From assembly GCA_024710905.1 (NCBI GenBank), contig JANJTV010000009.1, forward strand, positions 1-56,340: a stretch of DNA of 56,340 nucleotides. The letters are read 5' to 3'. A program made the translations under genes and the position numbers. This document shows positions 25,580 to 35,160 of the stretch, one piece after another (position 1 is the first letter of the stretch; each line of letters opens with the position of its first letter). The notes beneath the pieces are model-generated. The model did no database searches. It was not told the origin of the DNA and saw nothing but the letters and a program-made list of their open reading frames with translations. Source of the stretch: Anaerolineales bacterium (GTDB lineage: Bacteria; Chloroflexota; Anaerolineae; Anaerolineales; Villigracilaceae).

Positions 25580-26521
25580 TTAAGGCAGGTATTCGCCGGT
25601 GACCGAATCTATATAGCTGACAGACTCTTCGACCAGTCCTTTTTGCATGGCCCAAACCAACGCGTCGAGCCATTCGGCTTCACTGGGGATGCCAGCAGCG
25701 GGGAATGGCGGCACCTGGTAGGTTTCAAGCAGGGGCGGGGGAACCAGATTGGTTTCGCTGAGCAGACTGGCATACTCGCCGGGTTTGCTGTTGAGAAGGA
25801 TGGTGGCTTCTTCGATGGCGGCCAGGAATCCGCGAATGGCCTGCGGGTTGGCGTCTATGACCTCCTTGCGGAAGCTAATGACGCTGAAGCCATACTGCGG
25901 GTATTGCGAGTCGTCCAGCACGATTACTGCGCCTTGCTGAACGGCCAGCCCGCCCAGCGGGTCAGGCAGCACACCTGCCTGCAGTTCGCCGGAGGCCAGC
26001 AGGGCCATACGGTCTGGGATTTTGGGGACGGCGACCGTCTTGATCTCGTGAGGTTGGAAACCCCGGGCTTGCAGCAGCCGTTCGGTGACATATTCGATGA
26101 CTGTGCCCTGCGAAACACCAATTTCCACCCCTTTGAGTTGTTCAGGGCTGGTGATGCCACTTGTGCCGGAGGCCAGGATGAAGAAATGACCTGCCTGCGG
26201 GGCAGGCTGCAAAGCGTAGCGCACGATCTGGAGTTGGATGTTTTCCCGGTTGAAGAAGAAAGTGGAGATGGTCTCGTTAATCATGCCATCGGCTTGCCCG
26301 GCTGCCAGCAACTGGTCGCGCTCCGGCGCGGAAGAGACGGGGATGAATTCCACTTGTACGCCGTGTTTTTCAAACAGGCCTTCCTTCTGGGCCACATACA
26401 TGGGCAGGGCGTCAATAATCGGCAGGATAGCAATTTTGAGCGTGGCCGGGCCTTGGGCCGGGCTGGCGCAGCCTGCCAGCAGCAGGGTTAACAGGCTAAA
26501 AAGGATTAATATTTTTTTCAT
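25580..26521 (-). CDS. ABC transporter substrate-binding lipoprotein (NMT1/THI5-like)
   Basis: Extracytoplasmic solute receptor of 313 residues. Signal peptide with lipobox LLLAGC places the lipidated Cys at residue 18. The fold signature ATLKIAILPIIDALPMYVAQKEGLFEKHG is shared by nitrate, sulfonate, taurine and pyrimidine-precursor receptors. The ligand is not decided; no TPP riboswitch was seen upstream that would favour a thiamine precursor. GGAGAG precedes the ATG. It overlaps the upstream membrane-protein gene by 26 bases. Confidence 0.87.
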   Translation of the reverse strand: MKKILILFSLLTLLLAGCASPAQGPATLKIAILPIIDALPMYVAQKEGLFEKHGVQVEFIPVSSAPERDQLLAAGQADGMINETISTFFFNRENIQLQIVRYALQPAPQAGHFFILASGTSGITSPEQLKGVEIGVSQGTVIEYVTERLLQARGFQPHEIKTVAVPKIPDRMALLASGELQAGVLPDPLGGLAVQQGAVIVLDDSQYPQYGFSVISFRKEVIDANPQAIRGFLAAIEEATILLNSKPGEYASLLSETNLVPPPLLETYQVPPFPAAGIPSEAEWLDALVWAMQKGLVEESVSYIDSVTGEYLP

Positions 26522-27167
26522 GACTCTCTCCAGTTATGCCAGGATTGTTTTCTGGCAGAGATAGGAAGGAACGGGACAGGAAATAGGCTGCCAGCCAGGC
26601 TAGCAGGTTGAGCAACACAAAGTAAAGGATAATATGCCACAGCCCGCTGTTGAAGATGGGTGAGGGCGGCGGGTGCATGACATCCTCTGCCCCGGCGAAG
26701 GCTACCCGCAAGGTGACAAGGAAAATAATATTGGCCGCGGAGGTCAACCAGGGCTGGCCGATGATCCACAGCCCGGCTTGTAACAAAAGGCCGACCACGG
26801 CAAAGGTCAGTGCCAGCCTGAAGCGTGGCTCGGCCAGGAACAGGCCGTTCCAGTTGGCCTGCATGGCGAGCATGGAGAGCGGCAGGTAGCTGACCCAGAA
26901 CAGGATGCCGGTGCGCCCGAGTGCCGCAGACCAGGCATGCAGCCAATCTTTGCGAATGGACGGCACAACCTGCCCGAGCAACCCCAGCCCGCCTGCAATG
27001 GCGGCGGCCAGCATGGTCACTTCGGCAGCAATCACCCAGGCGCCATGCAGGTATACCAGGCGCACGTTGGCACCGAGCGATTTTTCCTCGGGCCCAAACA
27101 GGGTGACCAGGATGATGACGGCAATCGCACTGAGAAAGGAGAAGAATGGGGAGAATTTGGGGCTCAT
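26496..27167 (-). CDS. Unknown polytopic membrane protein heading the ABC operon
   Basis: Not recognised. The 223 residues contain about six hydrophobic helices. The early stretch VRLVYLHGAWVIAAE faintly recalls the cytochrome c assembly (CcmC) motif, but the Trp-rich core is missing, so this is only a hint. It lacks a ribosome binding site. TAAAAT ends seven bases before the ATG, so it is probably leaderless or nearly so. Its end overlaps the start of the binding-protein gene by 26 bases, which ties it to the importer. Confidence 0.7.
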   Translation of the reverse strand: MSPKFSPFFSFLSAIAVIILVTLFGPEEKSLGANVRLVYLHGAWVIAAEVTMLAAAIAGGLGLLGQVVPSIRKDWLHAWSAALGRTGILFWVSYLPLSMLAMQANWNGLFLAEPRFRLALTFAVVGLLLQAGLWIIGQPWLTSAANIIFLVTLRVAFAGAEDVMHPPPSPIFNSGLWHIILYFVLLNLLAWLAAYFLSRSFLSLPENNPGITGESHEKNINPF

Positions 27168-27180
27168 TGGGCGAATTTTA
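27168..27180 (-). promoter_or_regulatory. -10 box at the head of the ABC operon
   Basis: TAAAAT (27175-27180, minus strand) ends seven bases before the ATG; no convincing -35. Predicted transcript starts at or next to the ATG. Confidence 0.4.
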
Positions 27181-27329
27181 TCCCCGGCCCGGCAAGGGCA
27201 GAACCTGTAAATGTCATAACCTTGGGGCGATGTTCATCCTGATTCTTTATGCAAGCTTGGGGCGGCCTTCATAAAAACTTTACATTGCTTTGCTATCATC
27301 AGGGCAACAATTGGCAAAAAGGAGTAATA

Positions 27330-27701
27330 ATGAACATTAACTGGAAATGGATCCTTGGGATTGCGTCGGGCTTGCTGGTACTTGCCCTGGTGGGCTATGG
27401 ATTCTTTATGCTTGGCCAGCATGTCGGCGCGGACCTGATTCCCGATGGTTTTGCCGGGCGCGGGTTTGGCGGGCGTATGCCGATGCATGGCTTTGGTAGT
27501 CGAGGCTTTGATAGCGGGTTTATGCAGCGTGGTTTTGGCATGGCCCCGTTTGGCCTGGGCTTCATGTTGTTCGGCGGGCTGTTCCGCCTGTTGATTCCAC
27601 TGGCGCTGCTGGGCCTGGTCGTCTGGTTTTCTTATTCACAGGGTAAAAAAGCGGGGATGAATATCCCGGCCCCGGCTGAACCGGCCGAGCCAAAGGCGTA
27701 G
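27330..27701 (+). CDS. Small Gly/Met/Phe-rich membrane protein
   Basis: No family recognised. The 123 residues hold an N-terminal membrane helix (about 6-28), a periplasmic-side Gly-Phe-Arg-Met-rich stretch (GFAGRGFGGRMPMHGFGSRG), a second hydrophobic pair (about 68-103), and a Pro/Glu/Ala tail. AAAGGAG lies six bases before ATG 27330; an in-frame ATG at 27249 is rejected for lack of a site. Comparable small Gly-rich proteins are common in Chloroflexota genomes. Single gene with its own terminator. Confidence 0.75.
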   Translation: MNINWKWILGIASGLLVLALVGYGFFMLGQHVGADLIPDGFAGRGFGGRMPMHGFGSRGFDSGFMQRGFGMAPFGLGFMLFGGLFRLLIPLALLGLVVWFSYSQGKKAGMNIPAPAEPAEPKA

Positions 27702-27717
27702 CCATTGCTCAAGATAG

Positions 27718-27751
27718 ACACCCCCTTGCGGATCAAGCAGGGGGTGTTTTT
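27718..27751 (+). terminator. Intrinsic terminator after the small membrane protein gene
   Basis: ACACCCCCTTGC (27718-27729) pairs with GCAGGGGGTGT (27737-27747) with one bulged T, then TTTTT. The right arm is also the 3' coding end of the convergent TVP38-like gene. Confidence 0.85.
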
Positions 27752-28416
27752 GCTTTTAACCGGAAAAACCGTTCGCCGAAGAATTTCCAAAATAGCATCA
27801 CCAGGATGACTGCCGCGGCCAGGCTGGCCCAGACCCCCGGGCTGAACTCCGCGCCGTATGCGCCCAGCGCCGCCAATACGCTCGAGGCGATGAACCTGCC
27901 GCACAGGTTGGCCAGCAGGAATTTACGTGCCGGGATGTCTGACAGCCCGGCCACATAGCACATCGCATCGTTGGGGAAGATTGGCAGGATCAGGCTGATG
28001 GTATAGAACAACACCCCCTGCCGGGCCGAAAAAGCCTGCCAGCGTTCAAGCAGGGCAGGCGCCACAAAACGGATTACCAGTGGCCTGCCAAAGCGGCGCG
28101 CCAGCCAGAAGGCCATTTGCCCGCCCAGCGCCAGGCCCAGCCAGCCGAGCAAGATGCCCATCCATAGGCCGTATAGGTAGCCAGCCGAGGCCATCAGGAT
28201 GTGGCCGGGGATGAATGCCAGGAAGACCTGCAGGATGAGCAGCAATACCAGCACCAGCCAACCCCATGGCCCAGCAGCCTGCACAGCCTGGCGGATTTGC
28301 TCCGGGTCGCTGAAGAAGGCCCATGACCGGGAAAAAACCTCCCGGAAATGGTAGCCCGCTACGAGTGCGGCCAGCCCGAGGGCGATCCAGATCGGGGGGA
28401 GTCTCATTTGTTTCAT
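27733..28416 (-). CDS. TVP38/TMEM64 family (DedA-like, VTT domain) membrane protein
   Basis: Polytopic membrane protein of 227 residues. The VTT-domain core is visible: FIPGHILMASAGYLYGLWMG, followed by GGQMAFWLARRFGR, and the second re-entrant motif PIFPNDAMCYVAGLSDIPARKF. The family is implicated in lipid scrambling and membrane homeostasis; the exact role here is unknown. No ribosome binding site was seen; TGT-TATACA lies just upstream, so the leader, if any, is minimal. An alternative ATG is four codons in. Confidence 0.85.
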   Translation of the reverse strand: MKQMRLPPIWIALGLAALVAGYHFREVFSRSWAFFSDPEQIRQAVQAAGPWGWLVLVLLLILQVFLAFIPGHILMASAGYLYGLWMGILLGWLGLALGGQMAFWLARRFGRPLVIRFVAPALLERWQAFSARQGVLFYTISLILPIFPNDAMCYVAGLSDIPARKFLLANLCGRFIASSVLAALGAYGAEFSPGVWASLAAAVILVMLFWKFFGERFFRLKAKTPPA

Positions 28417-28535
28417 GGAGTGTATAACACGTGGCAGGCGGGGATGTTCCTTTGCTTTAATCGGCCCCGGGATTAAGGGGAGTTAAGAAAAAGGCGTTTT
28501 TCGTAAGAACTCTGTATGAGATTTGGGCAGGGGCC

Positions 28536-28563
28536 TTGAACCTGGCCAAAATTAGCATAGAAT
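28536..28563 (+). promoter_or_regulatory. Promoter of the FAS1 lipoprotein gene
   Basis: TTGAAC (28536-28541), 16 bp, TAGAAT (28558-28563). An inverted repeat AACCTGG (28539-28545) and CCAGGTT (28568-28574) brackets it and may bind a regulator. The leader would be near 58 bases. The rest of 28417-28620 shows nothing else. Confidence 0.55.
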
Positions 28564-28627
28564 TTGTCCAGGTTATCCGGAAAAAACCTTTACAAAATAT
28601 AAACAAAATAAAACAAGGAGTATGGAA

Positions 28628-29608
28628 ATGAAACGCTTTACTGGTTTGTTGTCTGTCCTGTTTGTCCTGTCACTTGTGTTGGCCGCCTGTGCTCCGGCTG
28701 CCACCGCGGAACCGACCCCCGCGCCGACAGCGGAGCCTACGCCCGAACCGACCCCCGAACCTGCCCCTGAGCTGGGCTCCATTGTGGACCTTGCTGTTGC
28801 TGATGGCCGCTTTACGACCCTAGTGGCTGCTCTGCAGGCTGCCGAACTGGTTGAGACGCTGAGCGGCGAAGGCCCCTTCACTGTTTTCGCCCCGACCGAC
28901 GATGCGTTTGCCGCCCTGCCGGAAGGTACCCTCGAAACCCTGCTGCAGCCTGAGAGCAAGCAGGGCCTGACGGACATCCTGCTCTATCATGTGGTGTCTG
29001 GTAAGGTGATGGCTGCCGACGTGGTTGGCCTGACCAGCGCCACCACCGTGCTGGGTGAAGATGTAACTGTGCGCGTGGATATGGGCAACGTGTACATCAA
29101 CGAGGCCCAGGTGATCATCACCGATATCGAGGCCAGCAATGGCGTCATCCATGTCATTGATGCTGTCATCCTGCCGCCCGCCGAAGAAGAAGCCGGGACG
29201 ATTGTTGACATTGCCGTTGCAGATGAGCGCTTTACCACCCTGGTGGCTGCTGTGCAGGCTGCCGAACTGGTGGAAACCCTGAGCGGCGAAGGTCCCTTCA
29301 CTGTATTTGCCCCGACGAACGATGCCTTCGCCGCCCTGCCGGAAGGTACGCTGGAAAGCCTGTTGCTGCCTGAGAACAAGCAGGCCCTGACAGATATCCT
29401 GCTCTACCACGTGGTGGCTGGCAAGGTAATGGCCGCCGATGTGGTTACCCTTTCACTGGCGACGACTGCGCTCGGCCAGGATGTAACCATCAGCGTGCGG
29501 GATGGCAAGGTCTTCCTGAACGACACTGTGGAAGTGATCATCACCGACCTCGAAGCTTCCAACGGCGTCATCCACGTCATTGATGCGGTGCTGCTGCGCG
29601 CCCAGTAA
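28628..29608 (+). CDS. Lipoprotein with two tandem fasciclin (FAS1) domains
   Basis: Cell-surface adhesion-type lipoprotein of 326 residues: signal peptide with lipobox LVLAAC, a Pro/Thr/Glu linker, then two FAS1 domains of about 130 residues. Both show the H1 box [22 protein letters not shown](D/N)DAFAALP and the H2 box GVIHVIDAV. The two domains are nearly identical in protein and very close in DNA at a spacing of 420 bases. ATG 28628 is chosen over 28622 because AAGGAG (28615-28620) lies seven bases before it. Closed by a strong bidirectional terminator. Confidence 0.93.
   Translation: MKRFTGLLSVLFVLSLVLAACAPAATAEPTPAPTAEPTPEPTPEPAPELGSIVDLAVADGRFTTLVAALQAAELVETLSGEGPFTVFAPTDDAFAALPEGTLETLLQPESKQGLTDILLYHVVSGKVMAADVVGLTSATTVLGEDVTVRVDMGNVYINEAQVIITDIEASNGVIHVIDAVILPPAEEEAGTIVDIAVADERFTTLVAAVQAAELVETLSGEGPFTVFAPTNDAFAALPEGTLESLLLPENKQALTDILLYHVVAGKVMAADVVTLSLATTALGQDVTISVRDGKVFLNDTVEVIITDLEASNGVIHVIDAVLLRAQ
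28781..29593 (+). repeat. Intragenic tandem duplication (two FAS1 units)
   Basis: Unit 1 begins at 28781 and unit 2 at 29201, an offset of 420 bases that grows to 423 near the end through one added codon. Long stretches differ only at synonymous positions, which points to a recent duplication or to gene conversion. Confidence 0.85.
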
Positions 29609-29645
29609 GATACGCTTTCCTTTCCTCCAGGGAAAAGTGAGAAAA

Positions 29646-29681
29646 CCTGCCCCGGCAATTTTGCCGGGGCAGGCCTGTTTT
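29646..29681. terminator. Bidirectional terminator between FAS1 and inhibitor genes
   Basis: A perfect 13-bp inverted repeat (29646-29658 with 29661-29673) is followed by CCTGTTTT, and preceded by AAAA for the other strand. It ends at the stop codon of the minus-strand gene. Confidence 0.85.
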
Positions 29682-30078
29682 ATTTGACGACAATAATGAA
29701 GGTCAATACTTGTTCCGGCTCACCCGGTTCGTTGGAGGGCGGGTACAGGCCAAAGACCAGTTTGGCTTCCCCGGGCGTGCCGGCGCGGAAGGTCCACAGG
29801 TGCGTGCCGCCCGAGCCGACCAGCATTTCATCCGGTGGACTGGATGGCTGGTAGCTTTCTTCCAGTAGTTCGACGACTCCGTTTTCCGGCCCGCCGATCA
29901 GTTCCCAGGTGTAGCCGGTGGTCAGGTTCCCGGCAATTTCCACGCGGAACTGGCTGCCGGGGCTGGCGACGAACGGTTCGTTGGGTCGGGCAACTGGCAG
30001 GTCCGGGGCTGGGGTGGCGGCCGGGGTACAGGCCAGCAGCAGGGCTGGCAGCAGTAAAAGAAACAGGCGCTTTTTCAC
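29680..30078 (-). CDS. Chagasin-like (I42) peptidase inhibitor lipoprotein
   Basis: Predicted inhibitor of papain-like cysteine peptidases, anchored outside the membrane. The 132 residues begin with a signal peptide and lipobox LLLAC. The inhibitor loops are recognisable: NLTTGYTWEL (loop L2, canonical NPTTGY-W), GSGGTHLWTFRAGTPG (GxGG loop L4). The third loop, RPW in chagasin, is not clear. The start is GTG, with AAAGGA seven bases upstream. Single-gene unit. Confidence 0.78.
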   Translation of the reverse strand: MKKRLFLLLLPALLLACTPAATPAPDLPVARPNEPFVASPGSQFRVEIAGNLTTGYTWELIGGPENGVVELLEESYQPSSPPDEMLVGSGGTHLWTFRAGTPGEAKLVFGLYPPSNEPGEPEQVLTFIIVVK

Positions 30079-30143
30079 AGGAGAGTCCTTTCAGAGAAAA
30101 TAAGCGGTGTGCGGGAATAGTGTTATTTTACCTGCAGGTGAGC

Positions 30144-30172
30144 TTGACAGAAAGTTCTTGTTTTGCTAAAAT
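30144..30172 (+). promoter_or_regulatory. Consensus promoter of the TetR-cupin operon
   Basis: TTGACA (30144-30149), exactly 17 bp, TAAAAT (30167-30172): the best match to the sigma-70 consensus in the window. Predicted start lies near 30179, within the palindromic operator that follows. Confidence 0.8.
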
Positions 30173-30198
30173 TTATATAGAAATTATTTCTATATAAA
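30172..30198. promoter_or_regulatory. 27-bp perfect palindromic operator, probably for the adjacent TetR protein
   Basis: TTTATATAGAAAT (30172-30184), one central T, ATTTCTATATAAA (30186-30198): a perfect 13-bp inverted repeat. It begins on the last base of the -10 box, covers the predicted transcription start and ends nine bases before the regulator ATG, the usual place for TetR autorepression. Confidence 0.75.
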
Positions 30199-30207
30199 AG
30201 AGCAGCC

Positions 30208-30804
30208 ATGCCACGTAAATACGATAAAACCAGGCGAAATGCAACTACTGAGGCCATTCGAAAACGCATATTGGAATCGACTATTCATTTGCATAGCAAA
30301 AAGGGAATTTTTGGCACTTCATGGAAGGATATTGCCCACCACGCCGATGTTTCACTGGCAACGGTATATAACTACTTTCCCTCCCTTGATGAACTTGTGC
30401 CTGCCTGTGGCGAATTAATGTATGCAATTGTTCAACCCCCCTCGCTGGATGATGCGAATGAAATTTTTGCCAATGCAGTAACCCTGGAAGATCGCATAGC
30501 GCGATTATTAAAAACCTTGTTCGACTTTTACGAGCGTGGTGAACCATACCTGGAAGTTGACCACCAGGAGCGCACATTGCCTGCTGTACAGGAGTGGGAA
30601 GCATATCTCAAATCACTGGTGGATGGTCTATCTCAAATTGCTTTCCAGCCCATTCAACCAGACAGGCGGACAGTGGAAGAAATTGGTGCATTGCTCGATG
30701 TTCCTGTATACCTTTCCTTTCGGCGCCGAGGCATGTCGCGGATAGAGATTGAACAAACCGTTTATAAATTGTTGTCGGTTTGGGTTGTCCGTCCATCAGA
30801 GTGA
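30208..30804 (+). CDS. TetR/AcrR family transcriptional regulator
   Basis: Ligand-responsive repressor of 198 residues. The N-terminal helix-turn-helix is clear: KRILESTIHLHSKKGIFGTS, then WKDIAHHADVSLATVYNYF (recognition helix). The C-terminal ligand domain is not assignable. The strong promoter and long palindrome just upstream indicate autoregulation. The cupin gene starts 38 bases downstream and is likely its co-regulated partner. Composition is more AT-rich than neighbours, suggesting acquisition of the pair (inference). Confidence 0.9.
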   Translation: MPRKYDKTRRNATTEAIRKRILESTIHLHSKKGIFGTSWKDIAHHADVSLATVYNYFPSLDELVPACGELMYAIVQPPSLDDANEIFANAVTLEDRIARLLKTLFDFYERGEPYLEVDHQERTLPAVQEWEAYLKSLVDGLSQIAFQPIQPDRRTVEEIGALLDVPVYLSFRRRGMSRIEIEQTVYKLLSVWVVRPSE

Positions 30805-30842
30805 TTGGCATACCTTTTTTAGTCCCACCCAAAGGAGGCGAA

Positions 30843-31331
30843 ATGAGTACAAATTCAGCAAGCCAGGCTTTTGCATTAAACAATAAAGAGGGCGAGGCCC
30901 GTTGGTGGATGGGCAGCTTGGCAATCATCAAGGCGGCTGGTAACGATACCAGTGGACGATTCGCGCTTGTAGAAGTGATCGATCATGAAGGGGAGCAAGC
31001 ACCTTTGCATGTTCATTACAACGAGGACGAGGCTTTCTGGGTATTGGAAGGTTCGCTAACTTTTGAAATAGGTGACAAGACGATTAAGGCCGGGCCCGGT
31101 TCTTTCCTTTTTGGGCCGAAAGGAATTCCCCATCGTTACCGTGTGGATAAAGGTCCATCGCGTATGCTCTTCATCCTTTCGCCAGCCGGTTTTGATGACT
31201 TTATCCTTGAGACCAGTGAACCAGCGGATTCTATTGCCCTGCCCCCAAAACCGGATACCCCGCCTTCCCCCGAAGAAATGGAAGCGCTCATGCCTGTCAT
31301 CCAAAAATACGGCATGGATATTTTGGGGTAG
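30843..31331 (+). CDS. Cupin-domain protein (quercetin dioxygenase-like)
   Basis: Small beta-barrel protein of 162 residues. The metal-binding motif 1 is LHVHYNEDEAFWVLEG (two His, Glu, and more), and motif 2 is GPKGIPHRYRV. Such single-cupin proteins may be dioxygenases, isomerases or sensors; the reaction is unknown. AAAGGAGG lies four bases before ATG 30843. The longer frame from 30780 lies inside the TetR gene and is rejected. Co-transcribed with the TetR regulator and ended by a 19-bp hairpin. Confidence 0.88.
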   Translation: MSTNSASQAFALNNKEGEARWWMGSLAIIKAAGNDTSGRFALVEVIDHEGEQAPLHVHYNEDEAFWVLEGSLTFEIGDKTIKAGPGSFLFGPKGIPHRYRVDKGPSRMLFILSPAGFDDFILETSEPADSIALPPKPDTPPSPEEMEALMPVIQKYGMDILG

Positions 31332-31347
31332 TTCTACATCACCCGAG

Positions 31348-31391
31348 ATAGAAGTCAGGGTCTCACTGTTTTGTGAGACCCTGACTTCTAT
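31348..31391 (+). terminator. Long hairpin ending the TetR-cupin operon
   Basis: A perfect 19-bp stem (31348-31366 with 31373-31391), loop of six. The tail (TCTTC) is poor in T, so it may act as a terminator only partly or as a 3' stabilising structure. Confidence 0.7.
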
Positions 31392-31451
31392 TCTTCAACA
31401 TCCTTACCAGCGCGGGCTGGTGATATTGGTGAAGTTACTATTACATAACCC

Positions 31452-31482
31452 TTGACTCTCCCCCTTGGGAAGATTGTATACT
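31452..31482 (+). promoter_or_regulatory. MerR-type promoter with 19-bp spacer and leaderless start
   Basis: TTGACT (31452-31457), 19 bp, TATACT (31477-31482). The overlong spacer with the imperfect dyad TCTCCCCCTTGGGAAGA is the hallmark of promoters that MerR proteins twist into activity (as at bmr). Six bases then separate the -10 from ATG 31489. Confidence 0.75.
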
Positions 31483-31488
31483 GACGGC

Positions 31489-32301
31489 ATGAACCAACCC
31501 AGGAATCTGCTTTCCATTGGTACTTTTTCAGAGATGACCCGGCTTTCCATCAAGGCGCTGCGGCTGTACGACCAGTTGGACCTCATCCAGCCGTGCCATG
31601 TGGACAACCAGTCGGGCTACCGCTATTACGAAGCAGGTCAACTGCCTCGCGCGCGCATGATCCGGAACATGCGCGATATGGACATGCCGCTTGCCACCAT
31701 TCGGCAGGTGCTGGTGGCACTGGATTCTTCACCGGTGCAAGCCGAAGCCTTGGTGTGGGAATACGCCTCCATGCGGGAGAGACAGGCCGTGCGGATTCAG
31801 GCACAGGTTCAGCAATTTATCCGAACCATTCAACTGGAGACAACCCCTATGACTATCGAAGTGGACGTAAAGGCCATTGCAGCGCAACAGATACTTAGCA
31901 TTACCCGCCGTGTTAAGGTGAACAAGCTGGATGAAACCATCCAGCGATCGCTTGAAACACTCTATGCCCTGGCGGGGAACCGGAAGGCAGGCGCTCCTTT
32001 TGGCATCTTTCACGGTTCGATCAATGAGCAGGAGGACGGCCCGATTGAAATCTGCCTTCCGATTACTGAAGCCGTGCAGCCAAATGGCGAAGCACAGGTC
32101 AAGACCCTTGAAGGCGGGAATGCAGCCTCAGTAACCATGATCGGGGTGCAGTGTGATTTCCCTGCAATTCTCGGCGCTTACGACGCCGCCGCGGACTGGA
32201 TTCAAAAGAACGGCTACCAGATGGCAGAACCGCCCCGCGAGGTCTGGCACAGCCCTCCCGGCGCGCAGGCAAAGATGGAGATCATCTGGTTGTTTAAATA
32301 A
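31489..32301 (+). CDS. MerR family regulator with GyrI-like effector-binding domain
   Basis: BmrR-like activator of 270 residues. N-terminal winged helix: IGTFSEMTRLSIKALRLYDQLDLIQP, with NQSGYRYYEAGQL as the wing. A coiled-coil dimer helix spans about 80-115. The C-terminal ~155 residues resemble the GyrI/SOUL effector-binding fold that accepts lipophilic cations in BmrR. Target genes besides itself are not apparent; it is single. There is no ribosome binding site, and the promoter places transcription start at the ATG. An upstream in-frame GTG or TTG at 31465 would overlap the promoter and is rejected. Confidence 0.88.
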   Translation: MNQPRNLLSIGTFSEMTRLSIKALRLYDQLDLIQPCHVDNQSGYRYYEAGQLPRARMIRNMRDMDMPLATIRQVLVALDSSPVQAEALVWEYASMRERQAVRIQAQVQQFIRTIQLETTPMTIEVDVKAIAAQQILSITRRVKVNKLDETIQRSLETLYALAGNRKAGAPFGIFHGSINEQEDGPIEICLPITEAVQPNGEAQVKTLEGGNAASVTMIGVQCDFPAILGAYDAAADWIQKNGYQMAEPPREVWHSPPGAQAKMEIIWLFK

Positions 32302-32305
32302 ATAA

Positions 32306-32335
32306 GGGCCGGGGCAACAATATTGCTCCGGCCTT
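32306..32335. terminator. Bidirectional terminator between merR-like gene and ettA
   Basis: GGCCGGGGCAA (32307-32317) pairs with TTGCTCCGGCC (32323-32333), one G-T wobble, loop of five. Confidence 0.75.
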
Positions 32336-32344
32336 CTGCTGTTA

Positions 32345-34018
<1,674 letters not shown>

Positions 34019-34135
34019 AAGGCTTTCTGTCTCTGTTGGGGTAGACAGCGATTTTACCTTATTAATAATGTTCGGAAGTCCGGGCAGAATTGAAGTAATA
34101 GATTTATCTATACACGATTTCATCATAGCAGAATC

Positions 34136-34166
34136 TTGTTCAAACTTCTGCAAATACATGTAAAAT
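34136..34166 (+). promoter_or_regulatory. Promoter giving a leaderless HNH-gene transcript
   Basis: TTGTTC (34136-34141), 19 bp, TAAAAT (34161-34166), then six bases to ATG 34173. No ribosome binding site is present. Confidence 0.5.
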
Positions 34167-34172
34167 TTTCTT

Positions 34173-35081
34173 ATGGAGATTGACCTTCAAGTTCGTTTGG
34201 CATCATTCAATTGGCTTGCAGAGCAAATCAATTTGCTAGGTGATGTACTTCCAAGAAAGCTCCTTGAACAAGGTTTTGAGTTCCAAGGTCAACGAATTCC
34301 ACTAGTAGCTCCTCAAGGGATTTTCAAGCCACAAATTTTAGATTTACCCCTTTCAATTACAACTGCACCAAAGGGCCCATATGATGATTATTTTGGTAAA
34401 GATAACTTTTTAATTTATCGTTATCGTGGTATTGATCCGAATCATCGTGACAATGTGGGGTTACGAAAAGTTTTTGAATTAAAACGTCCGCTTGTTTATT
34501 TGCACGGTATCGAGCCAGGAAAATATTTGGCGACTTATCCCGTTTATATTATTGAGGACAATCCAGGCAAGCTGGCATTTAAGATTGCAGTTGATGATGC
34601 TATTCCTGCTATTGAATATGCTGACTCCATCATCACTCGCCAAGTTGAAGAAATTTCAGATGCTCGACATGCTTATTTAACTTCAACTGTTAAGGTAAGG
34701 TTATACCAGCGTAGCTTCCGTGAAAAAGTCTTGAATGCTTACAAATCTCAGTGTACGCTTTGCCATTTGAAGCATAGAGAACTACTTGATGCAGCACACA
34801 TCATTCCAGATAACATGCCAGAAGGTAAGTCCACCATTGAAAATGGTTTATCGCTTTGCAAATTACACCATGCAGCATATGACGCTTTTATTATTGGTAT
34901 CACACCAGATTATGTAATTAAAGTCCGAGCAGATATCCTGGATGAAGAAGATGGACCTGTTTTACAGCATGGGCTAAAAGGCTTACACAATAAGAAGATT
35001 ATTCTCCCTTCTTTACCAAAAAACTTCCCAAGTCGAGATGCGCTTGATTGGCGCTACAGAAAATTTAGTAGAGTAGTCTAA
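34173..35081 (+). CDS. HNH endonuclease, candidate modification-dependent (type IV) restriction enzyme
   Basis: 302 residues. The C-terminal HNH/beta-beta-alpha-metal nuclease is clear: zinc pair CTLC (194-197), AHIIPD with His 209, [14 protein letters not shown] with Asn 224, Cys 229 and His 232/233. The N-terminal ~165 residues ([38 protein letters not shown]) resemble the DNA-recognition half of SRA- or sulfur-binding-type HNH proteins such as the ScoMcrA group; this assignment is from memory and tentative. No methylase is adjacent, consistent with type IV. The gene is strikingly AT-rich beside its neighbours and lies next to the 3' end of a tRNA, so transfer is likely. Confidence 0.78.
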   Translation: MEIDLQVRLASFNWLAEQINLLGDVLPRKLLEQGFEFQGQRIPLVAPQGIFKPQILDLPLSITTAPKGPYDDYFGKDNFLIYRYRGIDPNHRDNVGLRKVFELKRPLVYLHGIEPGKYLATYPVYIIEDNPGKLAFKIAVDDAIPAIEYADSIITRQVEEISDARHAYLTSTVKVRLYQRSFREKVLNAYKSQCTLCHLKHRELLDAAHIIPDNMPEGKSTIENGLSLCKLHHAAYDAFIIGITPDYVIKVRADILDEEDGPVLQHGLKGLHNKKIILPSLPKNFPSRDALDWRYRKFSRVV

Positions 35082-35133
35082 GTTAGCTGTAGTTGTTTCG
35101 TTTCTTAATTGTGGGGTTTTGTTTAGCCCAAAC

Positions 35134-35157
35134 AAAAAATCCCCATGACGGGGATTT
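35134..35157 (-). terminator. tRNA-Lys terminator
   Basis: An 8-bp stem (35137-35144 with 35150-35157), loop of five; on the minus strand the hairpin runs into TTTTTT. It follows the tRNA by four bases. Confidence 0.85.
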
Positions 35158-35160
35158 CAG

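Noticed and set aside
27168..27329. TPP riboswitch expected if the NMT1-type importer carried a thiamine precursor
   Set aside because: No CTGAGA-type core or other thi-box element was found in this gap.
34019..34159. 47-codon in-frame N-terminal extension of EttA
   Set aside because: EttA proteins begin near the chosen ATG. The extension is low in conserved-looking sequence and AT-rich, and it contains the likely promoter of ettA and that of the divergent HNH gene.
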